Positions 60,645-64,000 of a DNA stretch of 64,000 bases are shown here, piece by piece. Source of the DNA: Branchiostoma floridae (lineage: Eukaryota; Chordata; Leptocardii; Amphioxiformes; Branchiostomatidae); the NCBI RefSeq assembly GCF_000003815.2, contig NC_049991.1, positions 12,896,711-12,960,710 of the forward strand, given 5' to 3'. Position numbers and translations under genes: made by a program. Position 1 is the first letter of the stretch, and every line of letters starts with the position of its first letter. Under the pieces are notes generated by a model. That model made no database searches, was not told the origin of the DNA, and saw only the letters and a program-made list of their open reading frames with translations.

Positions 60645-63600
60645 CTGAAACAACGTAATAACTAGTAAGAATTTCATCATTGCAAATTTCACACTTTAAC
60701 AGACAGAACTGCCAGCCGCAGAATATTTCATTAGAGAACGCTCCAACCAGAATAACGCGTTGTCATTCCAAGCATGAATAGGATACTTGTCCACATTACT
60801 CACCGCTGCTATATTCTACATTGCTATACTTTGTAACGTTCATCGCCAAGTTTTGGCATTAATATCGGCAGGCTATTTATGTAGGATTTTAGCCTCTGCC
60901 CCGTATTGAGTATGGTGTCTGGCTGATGTGATTGCATACACAATGTACATGCGTCTTATTTCGCCCAGTGTCTAACTACACATAGACGATCAATGTTGGC
61001 ATCATTGAACCACAAGTACCGGTCAATAACCCCTGGCTTAGGCCTGGGTCACATTTCCAAGCAAGGGCCCGGCCGGGATGTTTTAAAAAACGAGAAATCA
61101 AATTTTATACCAAGAAAAATACACAAATTATGCCCTTGAATCTTATTTTGACATTTTTTGTATTTTTCTGTCTTTCATATAATGTTTTTCTCTCCCGATA
61201 GCTGCCCGGCCGGGCCCCTTTTTTTAAATGTGACCTAAGCCTTACGTGCTAACTAGCCAACTAGCCGGTAAGCCAACAGTCCGAAGATCAATCTTGATAT
61301 CCATACATCGGAGGCATCGCTACCGAGCGAGCGCTACGCAGATAACAGTACCGGCGTGAATTTGTATGTAGGCTCACACATTCACCACCTTGCAACATTA
61401 AAGATGGAAGAGTGATAGTATGAAGACGCATGGAAAGACTAATGTGCTTATTTGAGCTCGGGAACAAACTTGGTGACGGGTTACGCAAGTTCAAGACATG
61501 TACACAAACATAGCTCGCAGGTAGTCGGGGCTTATTGACATACATCAAAAAATTTGACACGCCTAAGCCCTGTTAAAGCGATTATCACCATGTTGTATCA
61601 TAACTTCCATCTCCTCTTGGGAGGAACAAAGGAAAACAAAAACATTCCCATGTAATTTCAACACGGTAACGTGCTGAGTCTATTCCTCACCATCGCTAAT
61701 TCGTCATCAGCACACATTATCTATGTTTAAGCCATGTTCATTAACATCCTTGCCTTGACTCAATCTATACATATCGCAAACGATGCCATTCTTGGTAATG
61801 GCACATCGTCATAACAAAGGCGTCAGTCGTTAACAGGGGATGGAAAAACGATGGATCCAGTGATTGCCCTGACGTGACGCTTGAATCACCCCGAGGAAAC
61901 AAACTGTGTATTATGGAAAAAGTATCAGCAATACTAGCTATTTCAAACCTTTTCTAAGTTTGTTTGTTTGAACTTTATTTATTCACGAGAAGCTCAAATC
62001 GGACTGCAGACCGCTTTTCATTGGGGTAATGAGGGAGGTAAGGGTCAGATAAAATATAGCAGAGAGCTTATATTGAGAACTAATAAATCTATCAATCTAT
62101 CAACATGATATATATATCATTACATGCAAAACATATAATAGAGCAAAATTTCAGCTTTCATAGTACGTGTCCGTTCGTTTTGGTTACTTCTTTTACTTCA
62201 AGAGTCTCTTAAAGCAGGTCCAGTATACATATCATTTCGACTGTGATTCACAGTTTTGCGCGCCAGTGCTCCACAGCCTTACACTTGCTTGGCAGATAAA
62301 TCGTGGAGTAATAAATTGGATACACCTCTGGCGAAGGCAATCATGTAAATGGCAGTATCTTTATCACAAAATTGGATGCGAGCAGAAAAATGTCAAGAGG
62401 TAGTTGCCAACAATGATCACCGACCAAAATACCAATAGATTTACTGCCATTCCGCCAAGACATCTGATACTGTAACGGAAAAGCCAAGGCATAAATTTCA
62501 TGTCCAGGAAACTGATATTTGTGCTGTCTATCTTCTACTCTCATCATCAGAAGGCGGTGCTCCGGGACTCAGTACAATTACAGATATATGTACACGACTC
62601 CGCCATTCCTGCTAATTCACAACACAACACGGGAATTAGCAAGGAGCCGTAGTCAATCACTTTAATGGGCATTCATTATACATACGAGAATGAATAACCT
62701 GGTATAACCTTCAAAACTATGCTAATGGAGAACTACATTGTACCCGTATACGTGCGCGTATATAAATTTATTTTAGATACCATCGTATGGTCCAACGGCA
62801 TCGGAAATAACCTTGCAGTGGTGCTAATGCTTACAACTGACAGTTTCTGTAATGGTATCCTTTCATGGCCTCTGTTTAAGGTGCAGATCAAACCAGACCC
62901 ATTCAAGTCAACTTATACTCTTTGTCAGATTTTGTATTCATAGAGCCAGCTAATCAACTGCAACAGTAGCAGGGATTAGTCAACACGTTCAGCGCGTCAA
63001 AAGAGTTACGGTTTTAAGACGGCTTATGAAAAAAAAAACACTGCAATATGCAGATGTATTGTGATTCATTTAAAAATATAGCAAGCGGCAGCGCTGGTAA
63101 TAGGCCCGGGGATGGAGTTTCGGAGTGTTGAATGTTTTAACAAAACGACTACTAGAAGACAGACTGCCTCTAATCTTGCCTGGAGATTTGCACAAAATGA
63201 ACCATGTTCGCTCGAACGTGCTCGAGCCGGCGTTGTGACTGTTCGCCAGGCAATTGGTATTCCGTGCAGGCAGCCTCATAGCATGCATGGGTAGACAGCA
63301 TTACAAAGAAAGTTGGCCAGCACCTGTGGTACCTGTTTGTGGTACTTTTAAATCAAGTTTCTACGCAGACTAGCGTAATTGCAATGCTGTGAGGAAGTAC
63401 ACTTCAAATGGCCATTACACCACGAGCTAAGAAAGAGGACCTCATCGCAGTATCACCGTCTAAAAATATATACAGTTGGCACGGGGGCGACTATATAAGT
63501 CAAGGTCAAATAGTATGCACGCCAAGAGTAATCTTTGAGTACCATCTGGATATTGACCCCAAATTGGTTATCCTATATTCAAAACACACAGGGGAAAAGG

Positions 63601-64000
63601 CACAGAGGGCAGCTCCTGGGACTGGCGTCTATTGAAATATCGCAACAAGGCTACAAAGTTAGTCCATAAACATATCTTCGCTCAAAGTATGTACTGATCA
63701 GTGCAGTTTTGCATGTATTTTTCTTATATCTACCTTCATCGAAAGTTGTTTTTACGCTTTTCTTCATCTTGTTCCGTTCCAAACAAACAAGGGCAATGAA
63801 CTGGACCAGACGGATTATCTGTTACTAGTAAAGTAGTGGGCACCATGTGGTGTTCGATAACATTACGTAGCAAGTGGCAGCACAGAGCTGGAGGAGCCGG
63901 TAACCATATATATGTATATAAATGTGTTTGTGTAAGAATGGATACAATAGTAGCCTGCATCACTAGAGCCCAAGTAGCACCAGAAGCTAGAGCAGCACGT
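60645..64000. other. Upstream of gene B visible exons; probable intron
   Basis: No amino-terminal-domain exon recognised on the minus strand. Contains MITE family M2 copy 3 (61035-61245). Open frames elsewhere (for example 62341-62547 minus, 63408-63635 plus) match no family I know. Confidence 0.5.
61035..61245. mobile_element. MITE family M2, copy 3
   Basis: TGGGTCACATTTCCAAGCAA then GGGCCCGGCCGGG at the left; CCCGGCCGGGCCCC then AAATGTGACCTAAGCC at the right. The core ATACACAAATTATGCCC is shared with 29339-29536. Confidence 0.78.

Noticed and set aside
60860-60960. Minus-strand frame ending GDERYK next to a possible donor, which would join to VGSW of gene B exon 1
   Set aside because: Resembles the end of a GluN2 amino-terminal domain only over a few residues; the rest does not match and the donor (GTATAG) is weak.
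62341-62547. Minus-strand frame considered as a missing gene B amino-terminal exon
   Set aside because: None of the diagnostic motifs (LLYCTKxEA, WIVP, DG…P…ILN) is present.

Overview
The window looks like intron-rich animal nuclear DNA. The organism is probably an invertebrate chordate such as amphioxus (Branchiostoma). That is inferred from GluN2-type NMDA-receptor genes with short GT-AG introns, a very high density of small terminal-inverted-repeat elements, and remnants of mariner, hAT, Penelope-like and LINE elements. Species cannot be proven by reading alone.

Region 1 (1-7.6 kb): a segment of at least 2,475 bp occurs twice almost identically (1-2475 and 3597-6071), separated by a 790-base N gap (2476-3265). 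It carries a DNA-transposon-like element with TIRs, a possible orphan last coding exon, and a 578-bp mariner-derived element. A third, diverged mariner copy sits at 7065-7642.

Region 2 (7.6-27.3 kb): I see no convincing protein gene here. It contains dispersed MITEs, a ~298-bp tandem array whose monomer junctions are perfect hairpins (13.4-18.5 kb), and a 3-kb block splitting that array. The block has near-identical 265-bp inverted arms, a tRNA-Glu-like sequence with an encoded CCA, and a LINE reverse-transcriptase tail. A foldback repeat lies at 19.8-20.2 kb.

Region 3 (27.4-45.9 kb, plus strand): gene A, a complete GluN2-like NMDA-receptor subunit. I traced 15 coding exons with continuous frame and consensus splice sites, giving 1,014 residues: signal peptide, amino-terminal domain, S1/S2 ligand-binding lobes, M1, pore loop, M3, M4 and a ~177-residue C-tail. 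Its introns hold several MITEs, a Penelope GIY-YIG remnant and a cluster of CRE and X-box palindromes. The threonine that binds glutamate in GluN2 (rat GluN2A T690) is replaced by methionine.

Region 4 (45.9-50.1 kb): 4.2 kb between the two convergent genes, with a probable poly(A) signal for gene A and two MITEs.

Region 5 (60.6 down to 50.1 kb, minus strand): gene B, a second GluN2-like subunit in tail-to-tail orientation. Eight exons (686 residues) run from the start of S1 to the stop codon; the amino-terminal domain was not found in the window. All glutamate contacts are conserved. The 207-residue C-tail ends in ESAV, a class I PDZ ligand like that of vertebrate GluN2. The two genes share six intron positions and differ by a few introns, so they are paralogues. 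As NMDA-receptor subunits each would assemble with a GluN1-type subunit at the cell surface; gene A's altered pocket suggests the pair is not functionally equivalent.
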